From the NCBI RefSeq assembly GCF_022539315.1, contig NC_066313.1, positions 32,463,059 through 32,527,058 on the forward strand: a DNA stretch of 64,000 nucleotides. Reading direction: 5' to 3'. How positions within the stretch are numbered: the stretch's first letter is position 1; each line of letters starts with the position of its first letter. Both the position numbers and the translations under genes were made by a program. The notes under the pieces are model-generated. The model saw only the letters and a list, made by a program, of their open reading frames with translations, was not told where the DNA came from and searched no databases. Source of the stretch: Serinus canaria (taxonomy: Eukaryota > Chordata > Aves > Passeriformes > Fringillidae). Shown here piece by piece: positions 26,201 to 39,351 of the stretch.

Positions 26201-26985
26201 GCAGCCCCCTGTTATCTGTAGATAAACATGTGGTGAAAGGTTCTGTAGCCAATTTAATGGTGCTTAGTTTTTCCAGGTTTTCTGCTGAAATCAGGCTCTG
26301 AGTAGAGCCGTGACAAACTTTCTTTGGAAGAACCTCTTTAGAACCTAGACTGCAGCTGAGCATGAAAGATGCATACAACTAATTTTTTTTAGGGTCCACA
26401 TACTCATTTAGAACCTAAATAGTTTGCATCTGGAGAACATTAATGAGTTGAGTCAAGACCAAGTGGTTTCAGAACTTAAATTCAAGCTCATTTTTTCCCA
26501 GGGAATCTGCTGATCTTGGAGACATTTATACCACTTGCTTTCTTAGGAACTTCATGCTGCCACCAACAATTATAGTATTTAATCCCACATTTATCTTGAA
26601 GTTACAGCCTGGTTTTTTTTTTTTTTTATGTTAAGGGGAGCAAAATAAACTGCACTATATCAAAGACATCTGTCAAGTTTAATGGAAATGCCCAGCCACT
26701 GCTTATTTACAGGTCCTCAGGTTATTGATTATTGTAAACAGGAAACATTTTAAAAAGTAAATGTGGGTGCACATTTTTCCATCATGGCAAAAAAAGAGAG
26801 TTGTGGCTGTCTGACATCCCTTTTCTGGCAGAAAACAGAGCAAGGTGGCTTGATGATTGTACTGTGACCAAATCCCTTGTACTGACCACTTTCAAACCTA
26901 TATTTACACATGTTCCTGTAAAGGGAAGGGCTGTCTGACCCAATTGTGCTGAAGGCAAAACACAAGAGCAAGGAATTTATTTTTG
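11260..26985. other. 15.7 kb AT-rich DNA, no gene seen
   Basis: No exon, RNA gene or confident mobile element recognised. Simple-sequence patches: (TC)7 at 12409-12423, T13 at 12601-12613 and T15 at 26613-26627. The longest frame is about 118 codons between stops on the minus strand (19147 to about 19500), starting without any known motif. A somewhat more GC-rich patch at 20440-20900 and a small CpG-containing patch at 23160-23215 stand out by composition, but I could not identify either. Confidence 0.5.
12409..12423. repeat. (TC)n dinucleotide run
   Basis: Uninterrupted TC dinucleotides followed by a T-rich stretch. Simple repeat. Confidence 0.85.
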
Positions 26986-27061
26986 TTTTGAAACATTTTC
27001 CACTATATATAATGCCTTCCTTATTTTGAAACATTTTCCACTATATATAGTGTCTTCTTTC
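26986..27061. repeat. 38-bp tandem duplication
   Basis: TTTTGAAACATTTTCCACTA begins at 26986 and again at 27024. The two 38-bp units (26986-27023, 27024-27061) differ at four positions, near the unit ends. A direct tandem duplication, probably by slippage or unequal exchange. Confidence 0.9.
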
Positions 27062-28005
27062 TTTCATCAATATCAACTCAGTATGCTTCCCACCCCTCCC
27101 CTCACAGAAATGTTTTTTTTTTCCTTGGAAACTAGTTTTTATCTATAAAAGGTGGAAGACAGCACAGAAAAGTTTGTTATTTATAGACATTTTTCATTCA
27201 TACTTAAATAGGTATTTCAGCTGTTTAACCTTGACATCCTGTAATTTCTGTTTTCACTTTAGCAGTTGAGTGCCTTCTAAGTGTCATGTGTTTTGTGCTG
27301 CTCTGTTGCATTCATCCCAATAACGGCCAGGATTGAATGGCTCCAGCATGTTTCTGAGAACGAGAAGATGTGAATGGAACCAGGGGCAGGGCTGGGGCAG
27401 GATAGATCGTAACACATTTTTTCTCCCCATCCCAGTAATCCCTGATGACTGATTAAGATGGGACTTTCAGGGCTTTAGCCGCTTCATTCACTGTGCATAG
27501 TCCAGAACACTTTTATTGCAGCTGGAAACAAGTACCTTTCAAATGGTATATGTTTCTAGGTTTTGGCAAAGAAAGATGAAATTACAAATGAATCATGAAA
27601 ACATTTTACTGGATCAGTCATTCGCCTTTTCCGTAATTTTACTTCGCTTTTTGTTTTAAATAGCTTTTGTTCAAAGTACTAGGGCTGCTTGCTTAGTTAT
27701 TCAGCACATTTGTGCTCTGAGTGGCTCTAATGATTTCTTGGCTTCAGACTGTCCTCAGGAAGCTATTCATAGCAAGTCACACATTAAGGGCAGTCCTCAT
27801 CTTCAGTTAATTTGAATGTGAAAACAGATTCCAGATACTTTACCTCGAGTTTATTTATTTTAGTAGACGTTTAATGGTCTTCATTTGTATTTTATTATTA
27901 TATTTCTCTTCATCAATTCACCCACTTTCTCATCAAGTTCAACCCTCTTAACACACACACATGCACACACCAACACATGCTCCCAAATGCAGTGTATTGC
28001 TAACA
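27062..28005. other. Unannotated DNA with short CA-rich stretch
   Basis: No gene recognised. It includes an imperfect (CA)n stretch at 27950-27979 (ACACACACAC, ATGCACACAC, CAACACATGC). Confidence 0.5.
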
Positions 28006-28054
28006 CAAAATTCCTTTCTGAAGCATAGATCCTATGCTTCAGAAAGGAATTTTG
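28006..28054. repeat. Perfect inverted repeat, 23-bp arms, 3-bp loop
   Basis: The arm at 28006-28028 is the exact reverse complement of 28032-28054, with ATC as the only spacer. The core reads TTCTGAAGCATAG / ATC / CTATGCTTCAGAA. Pairing does not extend past 28006/28054. A three-base loop and a stem of only 23 bp fit poorly with an ordinary microRNA precursor. A foldback template-switch event or a small cruciform-forming site is more likely. Confidence 0.95.
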
Positions 28055-28058
28055 AAAG

Positions 28059-28083
28059 AGTCTCTGATGTGATGTCAGAGACT
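28059..28083. repeat. Second inverted repeat, 9-bp arms
   Basis: AGTCTCTGA (28059-28067) and TCAGAGACT (28075-28083) are exact reverse complements around the 7-base spacer TGTGATG. It starts four bases after the preceding 23-bp-arm hairpin. Function unknown. Confidence 0.9.
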
Positions 28084-31000
28084 GTTTCTCACATCAGACC
28101 TTCCCACTGCAGAAAACCAGATTCAATGAAGTAGGAGTTCAATGTCTCTTTTAAGCAGACATTATCAGTAATATTCCTGGCATAAGAAGATTGAGACTTC
28201 AAGACTCTGTGTCCTTATCTGAATAATTACCTAATGATAATCATAAATCTCCCTTGTTTCCCTGTTACCCATGTGTGTCTTAGAATTAGTCAACACAGAT
28301 AGCAATTTATTATTCCCTTCTTCCCTCTGGCAGCCTCTGACATTCTAACACTTGATCCAGGAGCTGGTGGTGACTGCTTTGTCACTGCATTAGATCCCCA
28401 GTTAGGTCAATGGAGTTCCCAGTGTGCTGACACGTGGCAGACAACAGTCAGTTGGTGAGTAGGTGTGGGAAGAGTCACTAATTAAATGTAATGTGATCAG
28501 TCTGGAAGTTGGTATTAGAAATATAATCTTAAACTGAGTAATTTGGTGTTTGCCAAAATGTCTTCCATTGTTCAGAAGCTTTCTGCATCCCACTCCTCAT
28601 GCCTAATTACTACATAAATTTCTATTTTTATGAAACATTGGAGAAATCACTTATTTGGAAAGAATTTTACCAATTATGTTGTTTCTCTGTGAGAGATACA
28701 GAAAAAAGACAGCTGTGATTCCTGAGACTTCTCAAGGGGTAATAGTCTTGAATTGTTGTTTTACATGAGCATTTTGTTATAAATTGTAGAACTAGGATGC
28801 AAAACAAGCCTTTATGTAAAAACATAGGAAAGATAAAGTCTACTAGAATGATGACAAAATGTTTTCTCCTATTTTTGCCAAGGAGTTTAATTATATTGTT
28901 CTCACTCCGTGGGAAATGTCATAATTTGTTAAGTGAGATGTCTGATGTGCAGTTTGCCTCGCCCTTTTATACACACAGTCCTTCCACAGCATCCTGAAGC
29001 TACAAAATCGAGGTTGAAAGACCTTCCACTTTCTGGTTGATCTCTCCATGGTTCATGGCTCCCTGTCATGTCTTAGTCTAACTTGGAGTCACAGATAAAA
29101 GTTTTCTTTAATTTCCAGGTGATTTAAAGACAATGGATATTAGGCTCTTTGGTTGCAAGGGCACTGTTAAAAATACATGGAAATATTTTCATTAAGAAAG
29201 AAATCCTTCTACAAGCCACTGGATTTCTTGAAAGACTCTGTGGTGAGGCTTGTTAATTTTATGTAGAGGATAAACTAAACAGGAAACTAATATTATAAAA
29301 ACATATATTAAATAAAATTCTAGGTATTTAGTGTGTTTCTGTCCCGATTTTTTTTTCCCTCTAAATGTGCCTTTTGGCTTCATGCCTCATGCTGCACCCA
29401 AGGTGTACTATTATGGCATGATGCTGAACATCCTGTTGTGCCGTATGTTCCAGCAGATGTTCTTGGGACTTATTTTTGCACCATTTCAAATTAATTTTGG
29501 TAGACTCTTCAATTGCATACTTTTTAAATTCTTCTGCAATTGAAAATGCAAGACTCCTGTGATTTGACTGTATGTATATTTTATACACACATACTCATGA
29601 TTACATATTAATACCCAATGTCTGTTTGATATTAATCCACAGTCATGTGATAAACAGCAGGACTGTAATTAGCGGTTAAGCCAAGATCTTGAAAGCAGCA
29701 GATAGAAAATATCCAGTATGGCACACTTTAGGCTTCAGGGGAAATTTGTTATAAGTGATCTTATTTAATCTGAACCCTTATCATCCCTTTTCATGGGTAA
29801 TGCTAAAGTGAAATTCTTGGATAAATAGAGATAAATAACTATTTTTACAGGAATTTATCTTTTAAAAATTAAATCTCAAAGAAATTCTAGCCAAACTTAA
29901 TTATCCCAGTATATGGATCCATATGGTGTTTTGATACAGATTTGGTTGATTTATTTACAGAAGTTTTAGGCATATATTTAATTTATTACTGCTCATTCTT
30001 TATTTATTTATTTTGTTTTTCTTGAAATAGAATGGAACTATTTCTTTATCATATCTCTCTTTGGAAAGATTTAAACATTTTTGGTTTATTAACCAAAATA
30101 AGAATTAATTATAAAAACCCTTTTGGTATAAATGAAAGATTTTCTATTTTAATAGACATATTTATGAATGTGATTCTTTAAATGGTCTTATTCAAAATTC
30201 ATGGAAGAAGATCTGGAACTTTGGTAGGCTTGGAGCAGAGCTGAGAAAATAATGAACAAATCTAGGTGTGCTTAGTACTTACCTCTCCTGTAAATATTTT
30301 ACTGGTTTATTACAAAGGAAACCTTAGTGAAATAAAATTAATCAAGGTCTTTTCTGAGTCTTTGTCCACAGTCACAATCTATGTGGAACAACAACTATTT
30401 CCTTGATGAAAAAAGGGCTCATTCAAATGGAGAATTCAGTTGGGCCAGCAAATGCCAGAGACTTTAAGCTGCAGAGAGGACTGGGAAGAGCAGGCAGAGA
30501 GATTAATCTGAATAGGATTTTGATTTTACACAGACAGTTTTGCTAGAGGCAGTTCCTCAGAAACAAAGTGTTAGGTTCCAGGAATAATGCAATGACTTAA
30601 TATTCCTTATGCCCTTTATGATTCGATACATTCCTTGTTTGTCTTCTGGTTTTGAAGCCTTCCGGGCTGCCACATTTGTGTTTTCCAAATATTTGTGTAT
30701 AACCTGGAAAGCTGGAAAATTGTTTTTATTTATTCAATAAGAGGGAAGATGAAATTCACATATAATCTGTCTCAGAGGTCTGGGGTTCTGGGAGAAAACA
30801 CCTGATACCATGAGGAAATTACAAGACTTGTCAATATTGCTCAGGTGAATCATAAAGTTCAAGACTCAACAACTTTTGCTCTCAGTAAAACATGTGCCAC
30901 TTCCACCTGAATGTACAGAAAGCTGGCAAAAGTCTTCACATTATTTATTTAAGAAAAGCAGCTACAGAGGCTAAATTTGGTCATCTCAAGTAAATTTTTA

Positions 31001-33222
31001 CACTGGACCAAAAACCTTCCCAATTTGTTCTCTTAGCAAATATGGGAGGCCTGAGGCTGAAAAAGAAGCTCCCAGAAGTAATTCCTCTCTGGAAAGCTTC
31101 ATTTGTCTCAGTCAGGGCTTGCTTTGGGTGCCAGTGTAGCTCAGTGATGAGTTTTGAAGGTTATTTCAGTGATCGCTTGCAAACACGATAAAACCATCAC
31201 CATGTCTGGTGTGCTGTGTATTTCACTTTTTTTGGAGAGTGGAGGATAAAATTTCCCAGTCTTGTTTTTTTTTTTTTTTTTATTTGTCACAGACATTGAA
31301 AATCTTAAAAATTACTAAAAGTGATTAAAATAGCTTTCATACATGCTAATGATCCATCCAGTTTGTTGTGTAGTGTCTCAGGTCCTTTACTGGCAATGAA
31401 GCAAAGTCTCAATGTCCCACTGGGAAGCCAAGTTTCCCCCTCTGCCAGCTGTATTTTTGGTCTCCTTTCTGTAGGTGTTTGGTTAATGAAAACAAAACCA
31501 TTGCAGATTGCAAACTACAAAATTAAGTTCTCAAATTGCTGACAACTTAAATGCTGTCACATGTTAATGTTATTGCATCACTGAAAGTCAGAGTTGTCCA
31601 TACCCAAAAGACACATTAGATTGTTTGTGCTTTGCTACCCATCTGGTGAGCAGCTAATTATTTGGACCCCTTCCAACAGGGTCCAACAAGCACCTGGCAG
31701 AGGATGTGCATCTGTTTCGTTTTGCCATTGCAAAGGAGTGTTACAGACCCTTTTTGGTTATCGTTGTTTCATTATGGAATTACATCTGAATGGCAAGAGT
31801 GAACCAGGGCCAAAATCTTGAATGGCACAGTGGAGGTTGGTTATCTATTAAATCTAATATCCCCAGGCTCCCTCCATCAGCAGCAGAAAAATGCATGTTT
31901 CTGTAGGCAGCACTCCAATGTCTTGTTTCCCTGGGCTCAAGTTAATGTTTGTGAATATCTCCTCTATCAGTAGAATTATCTGAAGCACTATCTGTAAATA
32001 TGTAGAGCCAAAAGTCTTACTAAATTTCAAGAAGACTTTGTTTTCTGGGTTTCATGCTAAGAGATGATCAGAGTATTTACAGTTTCAAGTCAATTATACA
32101 TCTATCTTGTTCCAAATTTTGTGCTGAAAGAATAATTTTGCAGCCGTTAGTCCCCAAGTATTATTTTGAGTCTTAATAAGTTACACAAAATGACACATAT
32201 TCCCCTGGCAGCCAAAACCAGCCCATGTGACGATTCTCTGCATCTTTTGAAATATTTTTCTGCATGTAGGAAGATGCAGACATATGTTGAATGCCTTCCA
32301 TTTCATCCATGCAACTTCACATGCTTAGGTCCATCATCTGCAACTATATTGGCACAGAAGATGTACATTGTTTGGGCTGTATTTGGATGGTCCAGTTTTT
32401 TACAACTGACTATTTATGGCCTGATGAATTTAGCATCTGGGAACAGAGCATTGAAAAGGATAAACTATCCTGTCTAAGAGAGAACAGCTTGAATAATGCA
32501 TGTCTCAGACACTGCTCATTCAGACTATGAACAGCTTCCTGATGCAATTTTATTTGTTTCATTGATATTTGTAAGGCAAGAGGGGTTTTGGTATTCATAT
32601 GAATACTCATGTTTGCGTGTGGACGTTCTGTCAGCTACGGACAGTAGTATGCATAAGGTCAAGCTAAATAAAGACAGTCTTCTAGTCAAAGAAAAATCTA
32701 CAAAATCTGTCCAAAATGCTCCAGAAATCTTGCAAGGCAATGGGGAAGAACACCCTGTGCCTTGTGCAAGCAGCTACATGCTGTGAATAGCAAGTGCCCA
32801 ACGAGCAGTTAAATTGAGTATTGTGTGCACAGCCCAGAAGGTGAAATTTCTCTTTGTAAACTGAATGCAAAATGATTAACAAATGATTTAGTAAATAGCT
32901 TGTTCTATCACCATCACATGTAATAAAACTTCTTTCCTTTTTTTCTGAAGGGATGCAGCAGAAAAAGACATGTTTTAATTTTATTGCAAGGCACTAAAGC
33001 CTTTCTGCTGCAATTAATCCAGGAGGTATTCACAGGCTGATGGCCGGCTTGTGTCCATGCACTGGTGGAGAGGTCAGGAGCTGCCACCAAAGATGGACAG
33101 TTTGAACTCTATTTTCTATTGACCAGGGCAATAACAGCATCTGTCCCCTCTACCTAGACATTTATCTTACTAGATTCTGAGCTGAGTGACAGAGAATACA
33201 GTATTTTACAGAGTGGGGGGAA

Positions 33223-33246
33223 TGTATGCCATCAGCATGGCATACA
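33223..33246. repeat. 10-bp-arm hairpin
   Basis: TGTATGCCAT and ATGGCATACA are perfect inverted copies around the 4-base loop CAGC. Too short for a microRNA precursor. Possibly chance. Confidence 0.85.
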
Positions 33247-35069
33247 GCACATCTGTACTGCAGCTGTGCCAGGCTGGCTGGTGACACATCAAAGCTGAAA
33301 AGAAAACACAGGGCAGGTCTCATATGTGCCTGCTGTATGCCACTAATATTGCAACAGCTTCTCACATTTGGGTTCACCATTTCTGTTTGCATTAGTGGCA
33401 TTTTCTGAGTGTCAAGTCTGCTCTCCCTGTCTCAGATGGTGCTGGTTTGCTGAACCCTCAAAACTGAGAACAGAATGAGGGCACAAATGTGTGAAGTGAA
33501 TGTGCCCCTGTATGCATTATTTTTTTTCTTAAATTACATGAAGCTTGTCTTGCCTTTCTTACAAATGCTCTGTGCTGTGTGTACATCTGCACTGTGTATG
33601 CAGAGATCATCCAACTGTCCAGTCCACTAAAGTCCTGATGCCCTTTACCCAAAATATCTGCTGACACAGGGTGATCCAGATTTTCAAAAGCACATTTTCA
33701 TCGTAGACATTGCATGGGCTTTTTTGCTATTCTGTCAGTCATAAACCTTAGTATAAACTTGGGTGACCAGTCTCCTGCTCTCTGATCTGTTCTGTTTTTA
33801 TCCAAAAATCAATTAGTGTCTTTCACTTCTATAGTTAAAGCCAGGTTTATGTGAGTCCAGGTATTGGGGTCTTGAAGTCATTTGGAGCTGAAGTCAAAAG
33901 AATATCTAATCCTCTTGGATCAACCTAAGTTTCTTCCCATATGCTGCTGAGGGGGTGGAATTATAGTGAGTCATAAGGAAACGGAGGCTGATGGGAACTG
34001 AGGAGCAATTTGTTAAATCATCTCTCGGTTTCTCCTGATTATTTCTCTACATTCCCACTTCTTCCCATTGCAAAGCCAAGCAGGCAGCTTGCCCTGCTGG
34101 TGGGAAAAGGCTCACACATTGATGCATACTCTGAGCTCTGTGGGTGCCAGTGCCCCTGTGTAGGGCTGATGCCGGCTCCTGCTCTCTATTTCCATGCAAA
34201 GTCAAAAGAGTTTCTTTTTAACATTTGTTAAATTATTTTTCAGAGGTGTTGAAGAACTTGAAACCACTTCGAAATCTGAATTTTTAAGAAAAGGTCACAG
34301 CTCAATTTAAACATATTCATGACTATCCTTAGGAAGTTGCAGTCAATATCTAAACGTGATCTATCTCCAAGTACTTCTTGGGGAAGCTCTGTGTTTTTTT
34401 TTTTTTTTTCTTTAGGAAAAAACTGTAGAAATCTGGTTATTATTTCCCTTATCTCCTTTACTGCAAGATACTCTTTTACTCCTTTCTCCTCTTAGCCTCT
34501 TTTCACCTTCTTTGGGATAAAAGTGATAGTTCTCAGATATGGTTCAGAGTATTATCTAGTCCAATCTCCCCTTCACAGCAGCTGAGTATGAAAAGACAGC
34601 AGCACTTCAGTCCTTGGAAATGGTATCATTAGTACTGTCAGCAGGAGGAATCCTTTCAGATACGTTCACCATGAATTCAGTTTTATTCTTTCTCCCACAT
34701 CTCTTTCTGTACCTCTCTGAGGGAGTGCAACCCATGTTATCTTTGTCTAAAATCATGATTTCTTTTTAAGCACACCAGCACACTGTTAGCAACATTGGAA
34801 GGAAATGACCCTAAAACTAAGGTTTTATTTCTAATTTATATTGCTGGTTTAGCTAGCAAAAGTCTGAACAGTTGTTTCCTTTTGGTACAATAGCCTGCTT
34901 CACAAGAGGGGACAAGTGTTCTGAGATGAACCAACTATCATTTTTATACAAGGTGTTAGATACAACAACAATACTTACAAATTAAAATGAGTAAATAACA
35001 AAGTTTTTCTAGTCCCTTTATACACATACTTTTGTGAACATCATGCAGCTACTTATTTTGTTGTCAGCA

Positions 35070-35111
35070 GGGCAACATTTTTAAAGTCCAGGGCAACATT
35101 TTTAAAGTCCA
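35070..35111. repeat. 21-bp perfect tandem duplication
   Basis: A 21-bp unit beginning GGGCAACATTTTTAAAG occurs twice without mismatch (35070-35090 and 35091-35111). Identity of the copies implies a recent event, or a sequencing/assembly duplication. Confidence 0.95.
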
Positions 35112-37404
35112 AACTTCTCATTCTCTAGGCGGAATATTTTTAACATCAATTCTATGTTAAAAAAATACAGCCAGTGAATTCAATGAAATGCTTTCAGTTT
35201 GATAACACATCTTTCTAGCTTCTTCTTTCTTGTGTGACTCATTATCATATCTAAAACTGGAGAATATAAGAAAGAAGACTAGAATATGGGGTAAATAATA
35301 AAAAATTCTCCCTGCCTATGTGAATGCAGGAATATCTGTGGCACTTGGCTAGAGTTGTGAGGACAGGTATACGCCTGAGGCATTTCTACTATAAAATACT
35401 AAAACCGAATATCAAACATATTTGCTGACAAATTGAGACTGACTTGATTTTCATTATGATTAAAAGGCCTTCCTGAAGCAATAAATATTTATCCAAATAT
35501 AGCTAGTTCCTGGAAGACAGATCTGTATTTCTCCTTGTTGACTTTGGTCACTGAACTGAAGTCAAGTTAGGAGCGCAGATCCCTCAGATACGTGAGAGAC
35601 ACAACCTGTGGAAGTTCTTCCTCTTTCCACAGATTACCAGGACAGTAGAGCAGTCTCCCAGTTAAGGTGCTAAATAAAGGTGTGTTGAGTCCCAGCACTT
35701 ACACTCGGAGACATTACAGTATGCCTTATGTAGGGATAAATACTCTTTTAAATAGGAGAAGCATGCTGGAAGAACAATTTGCCAACCAGGACTTATAAAT
35801 TAAGTACTCAGAGCTGAAATAATGATGTAAGTCCTTATTAAGTGCCTGCTTTGCATGCTTCATGGGCCCTTTTAGCAACCATGTGAAAAAATTAGATGTT
35901 CTACTGGGAAACATGCTACTTAGACTCAGCCTTGAGACTCCAAATGCAATTTTCCATATATGTCTGTGCCTAATAAATTACGTACATAGATAGCAACTTG
36001 CTAATTTACATATTAATAAAAATTAGTTCTCTTCAGATTATGTACAATCTACTGTGTCTAGCTGTTCCTTTTCTTGTTTAGGGGTTATAAAGAATGTGTG
36101 TGAATGTATGTTCGAGAATGAGCTTCAACAGCTTCAGAATTACAGCAGCAGCAGAATTTGCACATCCTCACAGGGTGCTGCATAGGACAGAGTTCTATTT
36201 TTATGTAAGTAGCTTCCCACTTCTAAGGCACTGATGTTCATTCAAACCTCTGCCTTTTTCCATCTGCTGGAGCTTCCCAGATGATTTGTGGGTGGGATAA
36301 AGGCTTCCTGCATGAAGGATGCATTTTACAAGTTTTGTGGCCTTTTTTCTTGCCCCATGACTTTGTGTTGGTGAGACCCTTTGATTCCACTTGGATACAG
36401 GAAGATTGCAAGGCTAAGAGTCAAGGCCTAGCTATTCATAATTCTTCAGAATTCTGCACTGGACTTGTAAACATTTTTTAATATACTGTAGGAAATCCTA
36501 AATTTTCTACCTCCAAAAGACTTTTAGATCTGTTATTGTTTTACCTGCTCGATATACAAGAATTGCCTTTCAGTAGTTTAATTCCAGAGTTAATATCCTC
36601 AATTTGTTTGTGCAGACTGTATTTTAAAATGAGGAGGACATCATACAAAAACCTTCAGGTTTGTTTTCTCAGAGTTAGGTAAGCCAAGTGTCTAGTTTCA
36701 ACAGCACTGCTGAAACAGTGTGGAAATGTTACTGATACCAGTGACCATGAATCAGTGCCTGGGAGCTGCTTGTTAGGCAGTAAGGTTGCTTGGATAGATG
36801 ATTCCTGGCTGGAATGACCCACTCTGTGTTATGAAAGAGTTACCATGCCTGGACCTAGAAATTCAGTCTGGGAAACACTGTAATCATGTGGCTCTAGGCT
36901 GTTGAGATTTTTTCTTGGCCCGCAGCAGTTAAAATGCATCACAGTGGGTTTCAGTTCCAAAGGAACGCCTGGATTAATCTATTGTGTCCACAAGCATTGA
37001 GGACATTTACTAATTATAGGATTTCATGCACTGTATGTGCCTAAACTCCTCTTGTTGATGGAGACCTTGTCAGTCATGACCATGCTTTCCACCTCTGAAG
37101 AGGAAACCTAAGGCTTGACTCAGGTGCATAGCCATGACTGCTTGGTATAATCCAAAGTGCTCTACCCTTCTTGTGACCTGCACAGGGCTGGAATATCTCT
37201 TGTAAATCTTATCAGAGATCTGTGTGGCCCCTAAAAATTAAGTGACTTTAGGGCATCTCAAATGGCAGTAGACATCTGCTTGGGGGACAGTCAGAAACCC
37301 CATGGCTGGTCTTTTGAATTGCTCTTTGGTCTGTGACTGACCAGAACAGGGGCTTAAACGCTGAACTCACAGTTCCACAGGATGGCACATCACAATACCA
37401 ATCC

Positions 37405-37875
37405 ATGGAAAGCATGTTTTCGGGGATGGGGCATCTAACACTCTGGGCAACTTCTTTCACAAGCCTCATCATAAGAAATGTATTCTTTATAACTTTTCTA
37501 AAACTACTCTCTTTTAGTTTAAAATTATTACCTCTTGTCCTCTTGCAATAGGCCCCGTTAAAATGTTTGTCCCCATCTTTATTATAAGCCCCCATTAAGT
37601 ATTAAAATGCCACTATTAAGTCTCACTTGAGCCATCTCTTCTCCAGACTGAACAATCCCAATTCTCTCACCATGTCTTCATAGGAGAGGTGCTCCAGCCC
37701 TCTTTCCATCTTCATGGCCTCCTCCCAATCCTAACAGGTCCATGTCTTTGCTGGATGCTGGATGCTGTAATCTAGGTGGGGTACCATGAGAGGGGAGTAG
37801 AGAGGGAGAATCCCCTCCCTTGACTTGCTGGTCACACTCTTTTTGATGCAGCCCAAAGTATAATTGGAGTTCTCC
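37405..37875 (-). mobile_element. CR1 LINE fragment, ORF2 C-terminus
   Basis: Minus-strand CR1 ORF2 end. Translation of the minus strand near 37850-37740 gives SKSREGILPLYSPL, matching the conserved S-SREVILPLYSAL segment, then a degenerate MDLL motif. On the plus strand the reverse complements of CR1 landmarks follow in order: GGGGATGGGGCATC, TCTGGGCAAC, TTACCTCTTGTCCT, CTTCATAGGAGAGGTGCTCC, AACAGGTCCATGTC. The terminal CR1 tail is missing at the 37405 end, so the 3' end is lost or too diverged. Several indels break the frame. 5'-truncated near 37875. Confidence 0.9.
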
Positions 37876-39189
37876 CATTTCTCTCTTTGTTTGCATTTCT
37901 TTTGTTCATTATCCAGCATTTGATAGGGAAACCATACCACCCAAAATTCAGGATTTTATTCACTTGGTCACAGCCTCAGGAGCCATGTCCTTTTGCCCTT
38001 CTAAAAGAAGGCTATTTTCTTCCATCTCTGATAACCCAGTTGCCAAGTGCAACTGTCTTATATTCCTATAAATAAGGGAAGTATTTGAAGGATTTTTCAT
38101 TAATAAGTAAGATCTTCAGGAAGAGAAAAGCAGGGGTTGAATCTCCTCAGGTTAGCAAAGGAAGATGGGTACCCAGATCCTTTGAAAGATAAAAATAGAG
38201 ATTTTCAATCTGTATCTTGCTTCAGGCATTACAAGTGCAGAGAAATGTCAAGACCATGTCAGAGAGGCCTTTCAAATAGACAGTCCTTTCAGGAAGAAAA
38301 GACCATTCTTCACTGTCATTAACTGGATACATTTTCCACCCTCAACTGGTTGCTTATCTCATTCACTCTATCACCAGATTGCAGGGAAGGGATGTCAATG
38401 TGGGTGTTAGGGCATGGCTGTATGCTTATGTGTATGCTGCTGTACATTTGTAAGCTGCTGGTGAATCAGTGTTTGGCTGTATTAGGACAGTGGCATGCCC
38501 AGAAGCTTTGTAAGTGGTTTCTAAAAAAGATTTGAAATGCTATTAAGCCCTCAGCCAGGAGTAAATTCCATATAATTTGTCTCATACCACAGCATGGGCT
38601 CCCCCTACCAGGAACTACTTCTGTATTGTCTCTCTTCCTGGTGCACTCCAGGTGCCACCCCAGAAGAAATATTACTCAGTGAATTTCACAGGGAGACTGT
38701 ATCCCAATTACAACCTAATTTAAGATTAATGAAAGTAAGAAGTGCCCAGTGCCCAAATGGGAGAATAGAATCGCTTGGAAGAAAGCAAAATCATAGCTCA
38801 TGCAGAACATTGACAGAACAGATTATCAGAGCCAGCCAGGAGGAGGTAAGGGAGAGAAGAAAGGTCTGGTGATCTGGCTGGGCACAGAGGGCTCTGAGCT
38901 AGCACTGACCTGAGCAGACAGTCCAGATGGTGCCAAGGTGCAGGTCAGTGCTGCACAGAGATAACCAGCTTGGCTCTGGAAGCTATTTCACATTTTTTTT
39001 GTGGCATCCTACCTGAGCCGCCTGTACGGGTCAAGGACTGAGCTCACTTCCTTGGATAATACCTTAGGTATGTTCACATTGCATTTCACAGGTCATAAAG
39101 GCAGAAGATTGAAATTGTACTGGATACATCTCCACTCACTCCTAATACATGAATTAGATGTAGCTGTGACCAAGAGCTGATTGCATTAA
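37876..39189. other. Unannotated DNA, no gene seen
   Basis: No repeat recognised. A 92-codon plus-strand frame (38594-38872) ends near an AGGAG/GTAAGG donor-like sequence (about 38840-38850), but has no recognisable domain and I do not call it an exon. Confidence 0.45.
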
Positions 39190-39345
39190 GTACCTCTCTG
39201 CCAGAGGAGGCTGTGGAGTGTCCCTCACTGGAAATACTCAAAATCCCATGCCATGTGCTCTAGGATGGCTCTACTTAAGCAGGAAGGTTGAACCAGATGA
39301 CCCATTGTCATCCCTTCCAACCTGACCCATCCTGTGATTTCAAAT
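39190..39345 (+). mobile_element. CR1 LINE 3' end, short
   Basis: Contains GCCAGAGGAGGCTGTGGAGT, TCCCTCACTGGAAATACTCA, GTGCTCTAGGATGGC, GAACCAGATGACCC and TCCCTTCCAACCTGACCC, then a degraded CCTGTGATTTC tail. These are in CR1 order in the plus orientation. Only about 155 bp of the element remain, covering the end of ORF2 and the tail. 5'-truncated. Confidence 0.88.
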
Positions 39346-39351
39346 GACAAG

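Larger units (their letters stand above)
28084..37404. other. 9.3 kb AT-rich DNA, no gene seen
   Basis: No exon or mobile element confidently recognised. Features seen: T19 at 31265-31283, T16 at 34394-34409, a 10-bp-arm hairpin at 33223-33246 and the 21-bp duplication at 35070-35111. The 29600-30200 part is very AT-rich with many TAAT/ATTA cores and a 14-bp palindrome ATATGGATCCATAT at 29911-29924. Such composition occurs in both enhancers and neutral DNA. Confidence 0.5.

Noticed and set aside
28006..28083. MicroRNA gene interpretation of the hairpins
   Set aside because: The main stem is 23 bp with a 3-base loop and no bulges, shorter and tighter than a usual precursor. The second stem is only 9 bp.
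34530..34580. TTATCTAGTCCAATCTCCCC resembling a CR1 tail in minus orientation
   Set aside because: Only about 25 bases match and neither the terminal octamer nor further CR1 sequence follows.
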